45,489 nucleotides of DNA from an uncultured bacterium. GTDB taxonomy: Bacteria > Atribacterota > Atribacteria > Atribacterales > Caldatribacteriaceae. The number at the start of each line of letters is the position of its first letter. The first letter of the stretch is position 1. The notes beneath the pieces are model-generated. The model was not told the DNA's origin, ran no database searches, and worked only from the letters and a program-made list of their open reading frames with translations. Location of the stretch: positions 1 through 45,489 of the forward strand of contig CAKZPS010000024.1 of assembly GCA_937139415.1 (NCBI GenBank), given 5' to 3'. The position numbers were made by a program, and so were the translations under genes. Positions 15,870-24,333 of this stretch are shown piece after piece.

Positions 15870-16787
15870 TTACTCACACTTCTTGAGAAGCGATTCCCAC
15901 TCTCGATCCACGTAGGCTTGGATCGCTTCAATGAGGTGACGATTCTCGGGAGCGAAAAGGTGCTTAAACCTCCCTTGCACTCTCAGCCACTCTTCCACTG
16001 GCTTTTTCTCCTTCGGCTTATAGGTGAGACGATATTTCCCGTTTTCCACTTCATAGAGGGGCCAGATACAGCAATCGGCCGCGAGTTGCATAATCTTCAG
16101 GGTATCACCGGTGGCGTGGCGCCATCCTCGGTTACAGGAAGCAAGAACATTCAAGAACGAAGGCCCATCGGTATGGAAAGCCTTTTCGGCTTTGTTCACT
16201 AAATCACGCCAGTTCCACGGTGCCGATTGGGCAACGTAGGGGATACCATGGGCCACCACGATTTCGGTGAGGTTTTTACGCCACTGGAGTTTTCCGGGTT
16301 GAGCCTTGCCTTCAGGACTGGTCGTGGTCCAAGCCCCAAGAGGGGTGGCACTGGAACGCTGAATACCAGTGTTCATGTAAGCCTCATTGTTGTAACAAAC
16401 ATACAAGAAACGGTGCCCACGCTCGAGCGCCCCCGAGAGAGCCTGCAAACCGATATCATAGGTTCCCCCGTCTCCACCGAAAGCGACAAAATAGATATCC
16501 TCGGTGATTTCTCCTTTTCTCTTCTTCGCCTGATACATACTCTCTACCCCGGCAATGGTCGCGGCTACATTTTCAAAGGCGCTATGGATCCAAGGGATAT
16601 CCCAAGCAGTATAGGGGAAGATCGAGGTAGATACCTCAAGACACCCTGTGGCACTGGCGGCGATAACCGGTTTGTCAGCAGCCATGAGAATCAAACGTAC
16701 CGCGATCGGCGCTCCACAACCGGCACAAAGCCTGTGTCCGGGAGTGAGCATTTCTTTCCTTTTAGCTAATTCTTTCAAGCTGGGCAT
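15870..16787 (-). CDS. porB: Pyruvate:ferredoxin oxidoreductase, beta subunit
   Basis: Thiamine-diphosphate-binding subunit (305 residues) of the four-subunit enzyme that converts pyruvate and CoA to acetyl-CoA and CO2, reducing ferredoxin. GHRLCAGCGAPIAVRL (Cys21, Cys24), ATGCLEVS (Cys49) and a late ASCNRGW supply the four cysteines of the proximal 4Fe-4S cluster. FGGDGGTYDIGLQ followed by NNEAYMNTG is the ThDP/Mg motif. ATG 16787 is preceded by AAGGGAGGCG; the frame extends upstream only as a shadow of porA. It is the last gene of the porG-porD-porA-porB run and is followed by a strong terminator. Confidence 0.95.
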   Translation of the reverse strand: MPSLKELAKRKEMLTPGHRLCAGCGAPIAVRLILMAADKPVIAASATGCLEVSTSIFPYTAWDIPWIHSAFENVAATIAGVESMYQAKKRKGEITEDIYFVAFGGDGGTYDIGLQALSGALERGHRFLYVCYNNEAYMNTGIQRSSATPLGAWTTTSPEGKAQPGKLQWRKNLTEIVVAHGIPYVAQSAPWNWRDLVNKAEKAFHTDGPSFLNVLASCNRGWRHATGDTLKIMQLAADCCIWPLYEVENGKYRLTYKPKEKKPVEEWLRVQGRFKHLFAPENRHLIEAIQAYVDREWESLLKKCE

Positions 16788-16800
16788 GATTTCGCCTCCC

Positions 16801-18003
16801 TTATTCGCGTAAACCCAAATAGCCGATGTATTGGTCAACCTGACCCTTCTGTACGACGTCCTCAATCTGGAGCAAGGCTTTTTCAATATCTTCAACGTAA
16901 ATATCCCGTCCACCAAGACCGTAGAAAAAGTCGATGATGAAAGGACGGGCGGGAGCATCGCACAAGGCAGAACGAATTTCCGTGAACACCGGACCACCAA
17001 AACCACCAAACGAGACGGAGCGATCCAGTACTGCTACACCACGACGGGGCACCAAGGCTTTAATGATTTCTTCCTTGGGGAAGGGTCGGAAACAACGGAT
17101 TTTGAGCAGTCCCACCTTTTTTCCTTTCTCCCGCAAAAGGTTCACCGCCTCTTTGGCGGTACCACAGGTGGAACCAAGGGCAACCACTACATATTCGGCG
17201 TCTTCGAGCTTATAGGTTTCAAGAAGGTCGTACTTCCTCCCCGAAATCTTCCCAAACTCTTCTCCTACTCTGCGAATCACGGGGAAACAATTATCAATCG
17301 CCTCAATCTGGGAACGTTTGTGTTCAAAGTAGTAATCGAAGAGATCCAGTGGACCATAGGTCACCGGATGAGTTACGTCTAAGAGGGGGTACGCCGGTTT
17401 ATAGGCGCCTACAAACTCTTGAACCAAATCATCATCCAAAACTTTCACCTGCTCAACGGCATGGCTAATGATAAACCCATCCTGGGTGACCATGACCGGA
17501 AGCCGTACCTCTAAGTCCTCGGCAATTTTCACCGCCTGAATGATATTATCATAAGCTTCCTGGGCGTTTTCCGAGAAGAGCTGAATCCATCCTGCATCCC
17601 GTGCTCCCATAGTATCAGAGTGATCGCAGTGAATGTTGATGTTCCCCGAGAGAGCCCGATTCGTCACCATCATAACGATGGGCAAACGCATACTGGAAGC
17701 GATGTAGAGCATCTCCCACATGAGGGCTAAGCCATTCGCCGCGGTGGCAGTCATGACCCGTCCCCCTGCAGCCGCTGCCCCGATGCAAGCACTCATCGCA
17801 CTGTGTTCACTCTCTACCGTAACAAATTGGGTATTGACTAACCCTTCGCTGACATATTCGGCGAAACGTTCTACGCAATCGGTCTGGGGAGTGATGGGGT
17901 ATGCCGCAATGACATCAGGATTAATCTGTTTCATGGCGTAGGCTACCGCCGCATTGCCGTTGAGACCCATTACTTTGCCTGTGAGACCCATTACTTTGGC
18001 CAT
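16801..18003 (-). CDS. porA: Pyruvate:ferredoxin oxidoreductase, alpha subunit
   Basis: A 400-residue subunit with the family's domain I and II organisation: GNAAVAYAMKQINPDVIAAY (about residues 16-35), PITPQTDCVERF, TVESEHSAMSACIGAAAAGG and TATAANGLALMWEMLYIAS. The motif SGNINIHCDHSDTMGARDAG supports assignment to pyruvate or a related 2-oxoacid. The C-terminal part, VVALGSTCGTAKEAVNLLRE and LKIRCFRPFPKEEI, is typical of the alpha chain. An exact repeat of KVMGL occurs at the N-terminus (AKVMGLTGKVMGLNGN), reflecting a 21-base tandem duplication. The start at 18003 lies 6 bases after an AAGGAAGGA-type ribosome site. Confidence 0.95.
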   Translation of the reverse strand: MAKVMGLTGKVMGLNGNAAVAYAMKQINPDVIAAYPITPQTDCVERFAEYVSEGLVNTQFVTVESEHSAMSACIGAAAAGGRVMTATAANGLALMWEMLYIASSMRLPIVMMVTNRALSGNINIHCDHSDTMGARDAGWIQLFSENAQEAYDNIIQAVKIAEDLEVRLPVMVTQDGFIISHAVEQVKVLDDDLVQEFVGAYKPAYPLLDVTHPVTYGPLDLFDYYFEHKRSQIEAIDNCFPVIRRVGEEFGKISGRKYDLLETYKLEDAEYVVVALGSTCGTAKEAVNLLREKGKKVGLLKIRCFRPFPKEEIIKALVPRRGVAVLDRSVSFGGFGGPVFTEIRSALCDAPARPFIIDFFYGLGGRDIYVEDIEKALLQIEDVVQKGQVDQYIGYLGLRE

Positions 18004-18023
18004 GTTTTTTTCCTTCCTTTCCC

Positions 18024-18311
18024 TTACCGCTCTGGAATCATGTCAATTGCCTTGGCCGGGCAGGTACTCGCACAAATACCACAACCCTTACAATGGTCAT
18101 AGTCAAAACCCACCATGACCCCTTTGTCGGCATCGACGATGACCGAAGCATCCGGACAGTAGGCCCAACAGAAAAGGCAATTGATGCATTTTTCTTTGTT
18201 TACCTGAGGCCTTTCTGTTCTCCAATCACCGGTTTTATATTCCCGAGCATTGCCCGCTTCGGTGATAATACCACCAGGAGTGAGCTCTTTCCAACCCTTG
18301 AGTTTACTCAT
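18024..18311 (-). CDS. porD: Pyruvate:ferredoxin oxidoreductase, delta (ferredoxin) subunit
   Basis: A 95-residue two-[4Fe-4S] ferredoxin subunit. The first cluster motif is KCINCLFCWAYCP (Cys42, 45, 48, 52) and the second is HCKGCGICASTCPAKAI (Cys74, 77, 80, 84). The N-terminal part, GWKELTPGGIITEAGNAREY, is the usual non-ferredoxin lead of PorD. Its ATG overlaps the porG stop as ATGA, so translation is coupled. It passes electrons from PorB to free ferredoxin. Confidence 0.95.
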   Translation of the reverse strand: MSKLKGWKELTPGGIITEAGNAREYKTGDWRTERPQVNKEKCINCLFCWAYCPDASVIVDADKGVMVGFDYDHCKGCGICASTCPAKAIDMIPER

Positions 18312-18886
18312 CCGACTTGCGCCTCCTCGTGTGCTCTTTTGAGACAGGTCAAATTCTTTTCGATTACTTCCGGTCGCAGTTTCTCGCCAAATTGCGAGCG
18401 TACTGCCTCAAGTACCGTATCGATACGGACTTCCTGGAAAACCCGGCATAAGGTTCCCAGCATAGGTGTATTCACAACCACCCGTCCTAAAATCTCGCGA
18501 GAAATGGAGGAAGCATCCACCGTCACTACGGTGCCGGTGGTGAATCCCAACAGTTCACGGAGTTTTGCCGGAGGCTCAGGAAAATTGGCGACGATAATCC
18601 CGTCATTCCCTAACCCTTCCAAAACGTTTACCGCTCCAAAAAGGGTGGGATCGACCACCACCACAATTTCAGGATTGGTTACCCCGGAATGAATGTTAAT
18701 CGGAGTACTACTCACCCGATTGTACGCTTTGACCGGGGCTCCCATTCGTTCCGGACCATACTCAGGAAAAGCCTGGAAGTACTTTCCTTCCCTGAGCAGC
18801 GCCTCCGCCAAAATTCTTGACGCTGTCACTACACCTTGTCCACCACGACCGTGCCAGCGAATTTCTAATGGTTTTGTCAAGATCAA
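18308..18886 (-). CDS. porG: Pyruvate:ferredoxin oxidoreductase, gamma subunit
   Basis: A 192-residue gamma chain (domain III), CoA-binding side of the enzyme. It opens with the diagnostic IRWHGRGGQGVVTASRILAE (about residues 9-28), then FPEYGPERMGAPVKAYNRVS. The start is TTG 18886, with GAAGGAGG just upstream and overlapping the recR stop by 4 bases. This places POR synthesis directly behind the recombination gene recR in one transcript, an unusual partnership. An AUG start is absent, which may lower its initiation rate. Confidence 0.94.
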   Translation of the reverse strand: MILTKPLEIRWHGRGGQGVVTASRILAEALLREGKYFQAFPEYGPERMGAPVKAYNRVSSTPINIHSGVTNPEIVVVVDPTLFGAVNVLEGLGNDGIIVANFPEPPAKLRELLGFTTGTVVTVDASSISREILGRVVVNTPMLGTLCRVFQEVRIDTVLEAVRSQFGEKLRPEVIEKNLTCLKRAHEEAQVG

Positions 18887-19506
18887 AAGACCTCCTTCCT
18901 GGAACGAAAATCTACTTCTCTTCTTCCCTGAAGAGCCTGCGAGAGGGTAATCTCGTCAGCGAACTCTAAGTCTCCACCTGATGGTAATCCCCGAGCAAGG
19001 AGAGTTACTTTCACCGGAAAGTTCTGGAGCTTTTCGGCGATAAACAGTGCCGTTGCTTCACCGTCGATAGATGGATTAATAGCCAAAATCACCTCCCTTA
19101 CACCACCACGAGATACTCGCTCGAGTAATTCTTTCACTCTCAGGTCATCCGGTCCGATCCCAAGGAGTGGGGAGAGTACACCTTGCAGCACGTGATATAA
19201 ACCTCTGAAATGAGCTTTCTCCAAAGCAATCACATCTTGCGGCCTCTCCACAACACAAATGATTCCTTGATCTCTTGCCTTATCCTCACAAATTTGACAC
19301 CATTCTCCTTCACTATAAAACCCACAACGAGAACAAAAACGGATTTGTTTTATTCCCGCCAAGGCCAAAAGGAGCTCCTCTAAGTCTTCACCCTTCTCTT
19401 TAACGAGGTAGAAGGCCAAACGTTGAGCGGTTTTGGGGCCAATACCGGGCAAGCGGGAAAACGCTCCGATGAGACGCCTCAGTGATTCAGGATATACCTC
19501 CGACAA
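18883..19506 (-). CDS. recR: Recombination mediator protein RecR
   Basis: A 207-residue recombinational-repair protein that acts with RecF/RecO to load RecA at gaps. It opens LRRLIGAFSRLPGIGPKTAQ, the helix-hairpin-helix. The zinc finger is RFCSRCGFYSEGEWCQIC with four Cys at about 57-72. The Toprim domain has ICVVERPQDVIALE and EVILAINPSIDGEATA, and the C-terminus has VTLLARGLPSGGDLEFAD. The start is TTG 19506, with AAAGGTGG 8 bases before it. It follows ebfC by 15 bases in the widespread dnaX-ebfC-recR order. Confidence 0.96.
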   Translation of the reverse strand: MSEVYPESLRRLIGAFSRLPGIGPKTAQRLAFYLVKEKGEDLEELLLALAGIKQIRFCSRCGFYSEGEWCQICEDKARDQGIICVVERPQDVIALEKAHFRGLYHVLQGVLSPLLGIGPDDLRVKELLERVSRGGVREVILAINPSIDGEATALFIAEKLQNFPVKVTLLARGLPSGGDLEFADEITLSQALQGRREVDFRSRKEVF

Positions 19507-19521
19507 CGGTGAACCACCTTT

Positions 19522-19845
19522 CTAAAAGAGACCCGGCATGTTGAAGCCACCAGTAACTTTGGCCAGCTCTTCTTGAGCCATTTCCCGTGACCGATTCAAG
19601 ACTTCATTGACCGCAGCAAGCACGAGATCCTGGAGCATTTCCACATCTTGGTCTTCGAGGAGCTCAGGGTCGATGGTAATGGAAAGAAGCTCCTGTTGAC
19701 CATTACACACTACCCGTACCATCCCTCCACCACTCGACGCTTCTACGGTCTTCGCTTTCAATTCCTCCTGAATTTTAGCCATTTTCGCCTGCATCTTCTG
19801 TGCTTCCTTCATCAGATTTTTCCAGTTCTGCACTGTCCCACTCAC
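19522..19845 (-). CDS. ebfC: YbaB/EbfC nucleoid-associated protein
   Basis: A 107-residue DNA-binding protein of the YbaB/EbfC family, which forms dimers that bend or coat DNA. NLMKEAQKMQAKMAKIQEEL (about residues 10-29) is the family's N-terminal helix. VEASSGGGMVRVVCNGQQEL and ITIDPELLEDQDVEMLQDLV follow, with a Gly/Phe tail GGFNMPGLF. Even with the later Met (19812) as start, the reading frame overlaps the end of dnaX by 38 bases; with 19845 the overlap is 71 bases. It sits in the dnaX-ebfC-recR block. Confidence 0.93.
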   Translation of the reverse strand: MSGTVQNWKNLMKEAQKMQAKMAKIQEELKAKTVEASSGGGMVRVVCNGQQELLSITIDPELLEDQDVEMLQDLVLAAVNEVLNRSREMAQEELAKVTGGFNMPGLF

Positions 19846-21436
19846 CTCTTATCTCTTCGCTCACCGAGTAGTTTACCACTATTCCCGAAAAGAGGTCAGT
19901 CACTTCTACAAGGAGCGGTTTATTCTCTCTTCTCTCCTCCCGAGGGCGAGGAATGGATGGAGGAGATGATGACCCGGAAGGAGCAACCACCGATTCCTCG
20001 ATCATACCACATTCAATGTGACAGCGTGTTCCTAACATCCTGGACATGATTTCTTCCAATACCACCAAATTTTCTCTCCGCTCCACGCTCTCCTTGTGAA
20101 ACTGGCAGTGGGGAGAAAAGAGGAGTTTCAACTTAGAGGCATTCTCTCTTTGGACCTGGGCAGCTTGTAAAAAGGCATAGAGAGAAATCTTCGCCTTTTT
20201 GACCTCCTCTAAGACTTGCGACCAGAAATCCCTCTCCCCCTCTCCATTATCTCCCCCCCATGCCGTCTTTTGACCTTCCTCCCCTTGAGGAGGTCTGTCC
20301 ACCGTTTTCTCTTCGTGCGGTACGCTCAAAGAAGAGGATGGAGAAGGAGGAACGACCATAGTGGCAATTTTGAAGAGCCCTACCTCAAGGAGAATGCGAG
20401 GCTGTAGGGTGCGCCGCACCTTGAGCTCAAGACGATGGAGTTCCTCAAGAATCTCCCTAAAGAGCGACGGCTCTACCGAAGAAGCGGCGCGCTGCAAATT
20501 CCGTTTCCGTTCATGAGAAAGGTCACCGAGAGGAAGAGTATCGGTGAGCGAAGCGACGAAGAGATCGTGGAAATAGTGTAAAAGCCCGCGGAGGATATCC
20601 TCAGGAGCTAACCCTTTTTGTATCCACTCCTCAAGCCAAAGGAAGATACCTTTGTGATCCCCTTGGCGTATCATTTCCCAGAGGCGCTCCAAGTCTCCTT
20701 CGTCGATTTCCCGTAAGATGGAAGAAGCTAAACCGACGTCGATTTTCTTCTCTCCCCAAGCGAAGAGTTGTTCCAAAAACACCTCGGCATCCCGTAGCGA
20801 CCCCTCGGCCTTGCGGGCAATGAGGTGAAATACTTCTTCTTCGATCTCACACCCCTCCGCGAGAGCCATCTTGCGCAGTTGTGCGATGATATCATGAGTG
20901 GAAATCGGGTTGAACACGAACCGCGCACAGCGGGAGAGAATAGTTTCCGGAAGACGATGGACATCGGTGGTGGCCAAAATGAAGACCACATGTTGCGGAG
21001 GTTCTTCCAAGGTCTTCAAGAGGGCGTTAAACGCTTCGTGGGTGAGCATGTGTACTTCGTCCACGATATACACCTTAAAACGCGATTCAAGCGGGGCGTA
21101 CTTGGCTTTTTCCCGTAACTCGCGAATTTCATCGATGCCCCGATGGGAGGCGGCATCGATTTCCATCACATCCAGAGAGCTTCCTTGGCGGATACGGAAA
21201 CAACTCCCACACTGCCCACAGGGAGAAGGAGTAATTCCCTTATGACAATTCAAGGCCATGGCCAAAATTCGCGCGGTAGTGGTTTTACCGACTCCTCGTG
21301 GACCACAAAAGAGATACGCGTGGACAATCTTTTTTTCTCGCAAGGAGTTGGAGAGAATTTTGACCACTACTTCTTGTCCAACTACATCCTCAAAACGGGA
21401 TGGTCTCCACTTCCGGTATAATGAGAGGTACGACAA
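19775..21436 (-). CDS. dnaX: DNA polymerase III subunits gamma/tau
   Basis: Clamp-loader ATPase of about 553 residues. SLYRKWRPSRFEDVVGQ opens the protein. Walker A is FCGPRGVGKTTTARIL, a zinc module is CHKGITPSPCGQCGSC, Walker B is VYIVDEVHMLT, and the sensor region TLEEPPQHVVFILATTD is followed by LPETILSRCARF. The variable C-terminal part is acidic and proline/serine rich. I choose TTG 21436 as start (MSYLSLYRKWRP), because GAGGTGAA lies 5 bases upstream and most family members begin in this way; a GTG at 21445 is the alternative but lies inside that ribosome site. It starts 29 bases after the SRP RNA. Confidence 0.95.
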   Translation of the reverse strand: MSYLSLYRKWRPSRFEDVVGQEVVVKILSNSLREKKIVHAYLFCGPRGVGKTTTARILAMALNCHKGITPSPCGQCGSCFRIRQGSSLDVMEIDAASHRGIDEIRELREKAKYAPLESRFKVYIVDEVHMLTHEAFNALLKTLEEPPQHVVFILATTDVHRLPETILSRCARFVFNPISTHDIIAQLRKMALAEGCEIEEEVFHLIARKAEGSLRDAEVFLEQLFAWGEKKIDVGLASSILREIDEGDLERLWEMIRQGDHKGIFLWLEEWIQKGLAPEDILRGLLHYFHDLFVASLTDTLPLGDLSHERKRNLQRAASSVEPSLFREILEELHRLELKVRRTLQPRILLEVGLFKIATMVVPPSPSSSLSVPHEEKTVDRPPQGEEGQKTAWGGDNGEGERDFWSQVLEEVKKAKISLYAFLQAAQVQRENASKLKLLFSPHCQFHKESVERRENLVVLEEIMSRMLGTRCHIECGMIEESVVAPSGSSSPPSIPRPREERRENKPLLVEVTDLFSGIVVNYSVSEEIRGEWDSAELEKSDEGSTEDAGENG

Positions 21437-21464
21437 AAAATTCACCTCGAGTAATCATGAATCT

Positions 21465-21745
21465 GCCTCTAACCGTGCACCGGTGCTCGATAACTTTCTC
21501 CCAGCTGTATTAAAAGAGCAGAGCTCCGGTCAGGCACCCTCACGGCGCCCGAAGAGCCCCGCGTACCGTTGCTCCCTTCCGGGCCTGGCGGGGTTGGCAG
21601 GGATTCGTCGCGCAAGACCCAACCTTCAGCGCTCCCTCTTTTAACCACCACTGAGAGAAAAAACCTCACACCAGCTGTCAGCCCTGCTATAGCGGATTGC
21701 AGGTTCAGGGCACCGCTAACTCCCCGCCTCAGCACGATTAGAGGC
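21465..21745 (-). ncRNA. ffs: Signal recognition particle RNA, large bacterial type
   Basis: On the minus strand the apical SRP54-binding motif reads CAGGCCCGGAAGGGAGCAAC, and upstream lies the Alu-like part with GAGTTAGCGGTGCCCTG and TGCAATCCGCTATAGCAGG. The terminal segments 21732-21745 and 21465-21478 pair over 14 positions (with G-U pairs), giving about 281 nucleotides. This is the long form found in Firmicutes, Thermotogae and similar groups, not the short 4.5S RNA. It lies between tRNA-Ser and dnaX on the same strand. Confidence 0.95.
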
Positions 21746-21846
<101 letters not shown>

Positions 21847-21877
21847 GGATTTTTTCTCTTGAGACATTTCCAAGTAA

Positions 21878-21906
21878 ATTATAAGAAGGAGTGTTCGCTT
21901 TTACAA
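21878..21906 (-). promoter_or_regulatory. Promoter of tRNA-Ser and downstream block
   Basis: On the minus strand TTGTAA (21901-21906) and TATAAT (21878-21883) are 17 bases apart, placing the start about 25 bases before the tRNA. It may also serve the SRP RNA and dnaX. Confidence 0.75.
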
Positions 21907-21950
21907 GTTTACTTTGGAGAAACTCCCAAGGGGAGAAAAGCAAAATCCTC

Positions 21951-21978
21951 TTGATAAGCTCAAGAAACAGGTTAAAAT
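21951..21978 (+). promoter_or_regulatory. Promoter of rex
   Basis: TTGATA (21951-21956) and TAAAAT (21973-21978), 16 bases apart, lie 24 bases before the rex start. The promoter is divergent from the tRNA-Ser promoter. TTGATAAGCTCAAGAAACAG is AT-rich but I do not see a clear Rex palindrome. Confidence 0.6.
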
Positions 21979-22001
21979 ATTTTTCAAAAAGGGGGAAAGC
22001 C

Positions 22002-22667
22002 ATGAGAACCGTTCCTCCCAAAAGCGCGCAGAGGCTGATCCGTTGTTACTATCTCGCCCAAGAGGCTCAGGCCAACGGGGAGCTTTACCTCACCAGTCGT
22101 CATATTGCTTCCCTCCTCGGAGTGGATGAAACTCAGGTGCGAAAAGACATGGCCACCATTCACGTCGAAGGTGTTCCCAAAAGAGGGTATCCCATCGATC
22201 TCCTCATCGAGCGGTTGGAGCACCTCTTTGGCATTCACAAGGAGAGAATAGCCGTTCTTGTGGGGGTGGGAAACTTGGGGAAAGCCCTCATGAATTACCC
22301 TCGCTTCTTTCGCTATGGAGTTCGCATCGCCTGCGCTTTTGAAAGAGACCCGCAAAAATGTTTCACCTCTATAGGTGGGGTCACCATTTATCCGGTGGAA
22401 GTCATGAAAGAGATGGTCGCCGTAGTCAAAGCCGAAATCGGCATTTTAGCGATTCCCCCGCACGACGCGCAGGAAATTGCCACTCTGCTTCTTGAAGCAG
22501 GAGTGAAAGGGATTTGGAATTTTTCCCCGGTGCTTTTGCGTGTTCCTGCCGGCGTTGTCCTCCGCAATGAATGTTTAGAGACAGGCCTGGTCACGCTTCT
22601 TTACGATTTACAGAAGGAGGAGGTCACGTGCAACTTTTCCGTCGAGGCGATGTCTTCTCTCTCATAG
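22002..22667 (+). CDS. rex: Redox-sensing transcriptional repressor Rex
   Basis: A 221-residue repressor that reads the NADH/NAD+ ratio and controls fermentative and respiratory genes. The N-terminal winged helix includes LTSRHIASLLGVDETQVRKD (about residues 30-49), where DETQVRKD is the recognition helix. A Rossmann domain follows with VGVGNLGKALMNY (about 87-99) and the late LRNECLETGLVTLLYDL. Met at 22002 is the start (GGGGGAAAG upstream); the frame extends to 21891 without a plausible site. POR, rubredoxin and dehydratase genes elsewhere in this window are plausible targets, but no operator was recognised. It overlaps the next gene by 40 bases. Confidence 0.94.
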   Translation: MRTVPPKSAQRLIRCYYLAQEAQANGELYLTSRHIASLLGVDETQVRKDMATIHVEGVPKRGYPIDLLIERLEHLFGIHKERIAVLVGVGNLGKALMNYPRFFRYGVRIACAFERDPQKCFTSIGGVTIYPVEVMKEMVAVVKAEIGILAIPPHDAQEIATLLLEAGVKGIWNFSPVLLRVPAGVVLRNECLETGLVTLLYDLQKEEVTCNFSVEAMSSLS

Positions 22668-23014
22668 CTATCGGAGTGGTTTTGGGCATGCTCCTTGTAT
22701 TCAAATATTTTCCCTTTCCGGAGACCACTTCGTCCCTGTACCGTATCGTCATCGAGAGCGAGGAAGGAGAGAGGGAAATAGCCGTTACCCCCCAATCTCG
22801 CGAAAACCTGACGGTTCGTGGCCCCTTGGGAGAAACCACCATAGCCATCCAAGGGGGGAAAGTGTGGGTGGTATTCTCTCCCTGTCCGGACAAAACTTGC
22901 ATCAAGATGGGAAAGATTCCCGATAACGGTGGTTTCATTGCCTGCGTCCCTAATCGGGTGACCATCCGGGTGGTCAAAGAGGAGCCTAAAACCTCCCCAG
23001 TTCCCCGGCAATGA
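22628..23014 (+). CDS. NusG domain II-containing membrane-anchored protein
   Basis: A 128-residue protein with one N-terminal membrane helix (residues about 8-27, DVFSLIAIGVVLGMLLVFKY) and an extracytoplasmic NusG-II-like domain: EREIAVTPQSRENLTVRG, TTIAIQGGKVWVVFSPCPDK and ACVPNRVTIRV. The motif SPCPDKTCIKMGKIPDNGGF carries conserved cysteines. Such proteins are common in anaerobes, often near Rnf, FMN-binding or polyprenyl genes; their role is unclear. GTG 22628 is chosen because GGAGGAGG lies 4 bases before it. It is translated from within the last codons of rex (40-base overlap), which suggests coupling, and its 3' end overlaps the ROK gene on the opposite strand by 29 bases. Confidence 0.85.
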   Translation: MQLFRRGDVFSLIAIGVVLGMLLVFKYFPFPETTSSLYRIVIESEEGEREIAVTPQSRENLTVRGPLGETTIAIQGGKVWVVFSPCPDKTCIKMGKIPDNGGFIACVPNRVTIRVVKEEPKTSPVPRQ

Positions 23015-24209
23015 AGTGGTCTAAAACGATGGTGGCCGCACCAAGCAGGGTGACATCATCACCCCACTGTGAGTAATGAATGCGGGGATGCACGTATTCC
23101 CGGTAGAGCAAGCGCTCCTCTACCACTTGTTTCACCGACCTCTCGATGAACTCTTGAGCTAACGCTGCCTGTCCTCCGATGACAATCATCTCGGGATCGT
23201 AGAGGTTGATCAGATTGACCACTCCAATACCCATATACTGCCCCAAGAGCTGCAAGAGCTGCAAAGCGGTAGAGTCATTCTCTCGCGCCCCCTCTAAGAG
23301 GTGGTGAAACTCGAGTCTCCCTTCCTGCTCCAAAACTTCCTTCAAATATCCACTATTTCCGAACCAAGCAATCTCGCGTGCCTTTTCCACAAGGTTATAG
23401 GTACTACAGTATATTTCTAAACACCCATAATTTCCACACACACAACGAGGGCCGAAAATGTTGACGCTGGTGTGTCCCACTTCTCCTGACTTGCGATTGG
23501 CCCCCTGGTAGATTTTCCCCCCGATGAGTACTCCCGCTCCCACTTCATCGCCAACCATGAAATACACCATATTCTCGACTTCCTTGGCCTGTCCACTCCA
23601 GGTCTCATGGAGACAGGCTGCATCAGCGTCATTCATCATGAAGATGGGGAGGTCATATTCCCGGAGGTATTTACGCAAGTCAAGGGCGCGATAGCGCAAA
23701 AAGGTGGGATGGGCCAAAATGGTACACGCGTCACTGTCCACCGGACCGGGAACACTCACTCCAATCCCCAGAATGAGACCCAAGGATTGGGTGGCATATT
23801 CAAGAACGTGAATGAATTCCTTTTGTAACTCGAGCAGGGCGAGATCGGTATTCTCGAGGAGACTATATCGAGAATCCCGTCGAAAGAGGATATTCGGACC
23901 GAGATCGGTGAGAGCAACCGAAAACCCGCGACGGGTGAACCGAATGGCGATGATGTAGAAAGCCTGATCATTCATAGCGAGGAGGATGGGTTTGCGCCCT
24001 GCTTTGGTATCCGAAACCCCCATTTCCCGCAAGAGATTGGCGGCGAGGAGATCGTTGACAATGTTGGTGATGGTGGGTTGAGTGAGACCGGTGATCCGGG
24101 CGAGATCGATCCGCGAGAGCAAGCCCTTTTTCTTCAAAAGCCGCAAAACGAGCGAACGGTTTTTGACCTTGACATCATAGAGATTATCCCCAACCCATTG
24201 ATTCCCCAT
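22986..24209 (-). CDS. ROK-family transcriptional regulator (NagC/XylR type)
   Basis: A 407-residue sugar-responsive regulator. The N-terminal helix-turn-helix spans about residues 18-60: RSLVLRLLKKKGLLSRIDLA and LTQPTITNIVNDLL. The ROK domain follows with the AMNDQAFYI start, LGIGVSVPGPVDS, MMNDADAACLHE and the zinc-binding loop GPRCVCGNYGCLEIYC. GLTQPTITN fits the operator-reading helix. No sugar kinase catalytic DGT-type motif is seen at the start of the ROK domain, consistent with a regulator. The bound sugar and targets are unknown; the ABC importers in this window are possible targets. It is transcribed divergently from glmR. Confidence 0.9.
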   Translation of the reverse strand: MGNQWVGDNLYDVKVKNRSLVLRLLKKKGLLSRIDLARITGLTQPTITNIVNDLLAANLLREMGVSDTKAGRKPILLAMNDQAFYIIAIRFTRRGFSVALTDLGPNILFRRDSRYSLLENTDLALLELQKEFIHVLEYATQSLGLILGIGVSVPGPVDSDACTILAHPTFLRYRALDLRKYLREYDLPIFMMNDADAACLHETWSGQAKEVENMVYFMVGDEVGAGVLIGGKIYQGANRKSGEVGHTSVNIFGPRCVCGNYGCLEIYCSTYNLVEKAREIAWFGNSGYLKEVLEQEGRLEFHHLLEGARENDSTALQLLQLLGQYMGIGVVNLINLYDPEMIVIGGQAALAQEFIERSVKQVVEERLLYREYVHPRIHYSQWGDDVTLLGAATIVLDHFIAGELGRF

Positions 24210-24227
24210 GTCTTTACCTCCCCGAGT

Positions 24228-24256
24228 ATTATAACGGCTTATGGGCTGAAGAACAA
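24228..24256 (-). promoter_or_regulatory. Promoter of the ROK regulator gene
   Basis: On the minus strand TTGTTC (24251-24256) and TATAAT (24228-24233) are 17 bases apart, about 20 bases before the ATG at 24209. A ribosome site GGGGAGG lies between them and the start. Confidence 0.7.
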
Positions 24257-24333
24257 CGTTACCATACCGCGTGTCTTCCTCAAGACAAACTTGACTTTTC
24301 GAGGTAAAATAGAGAATAGTTTTGAGGTGTTCT

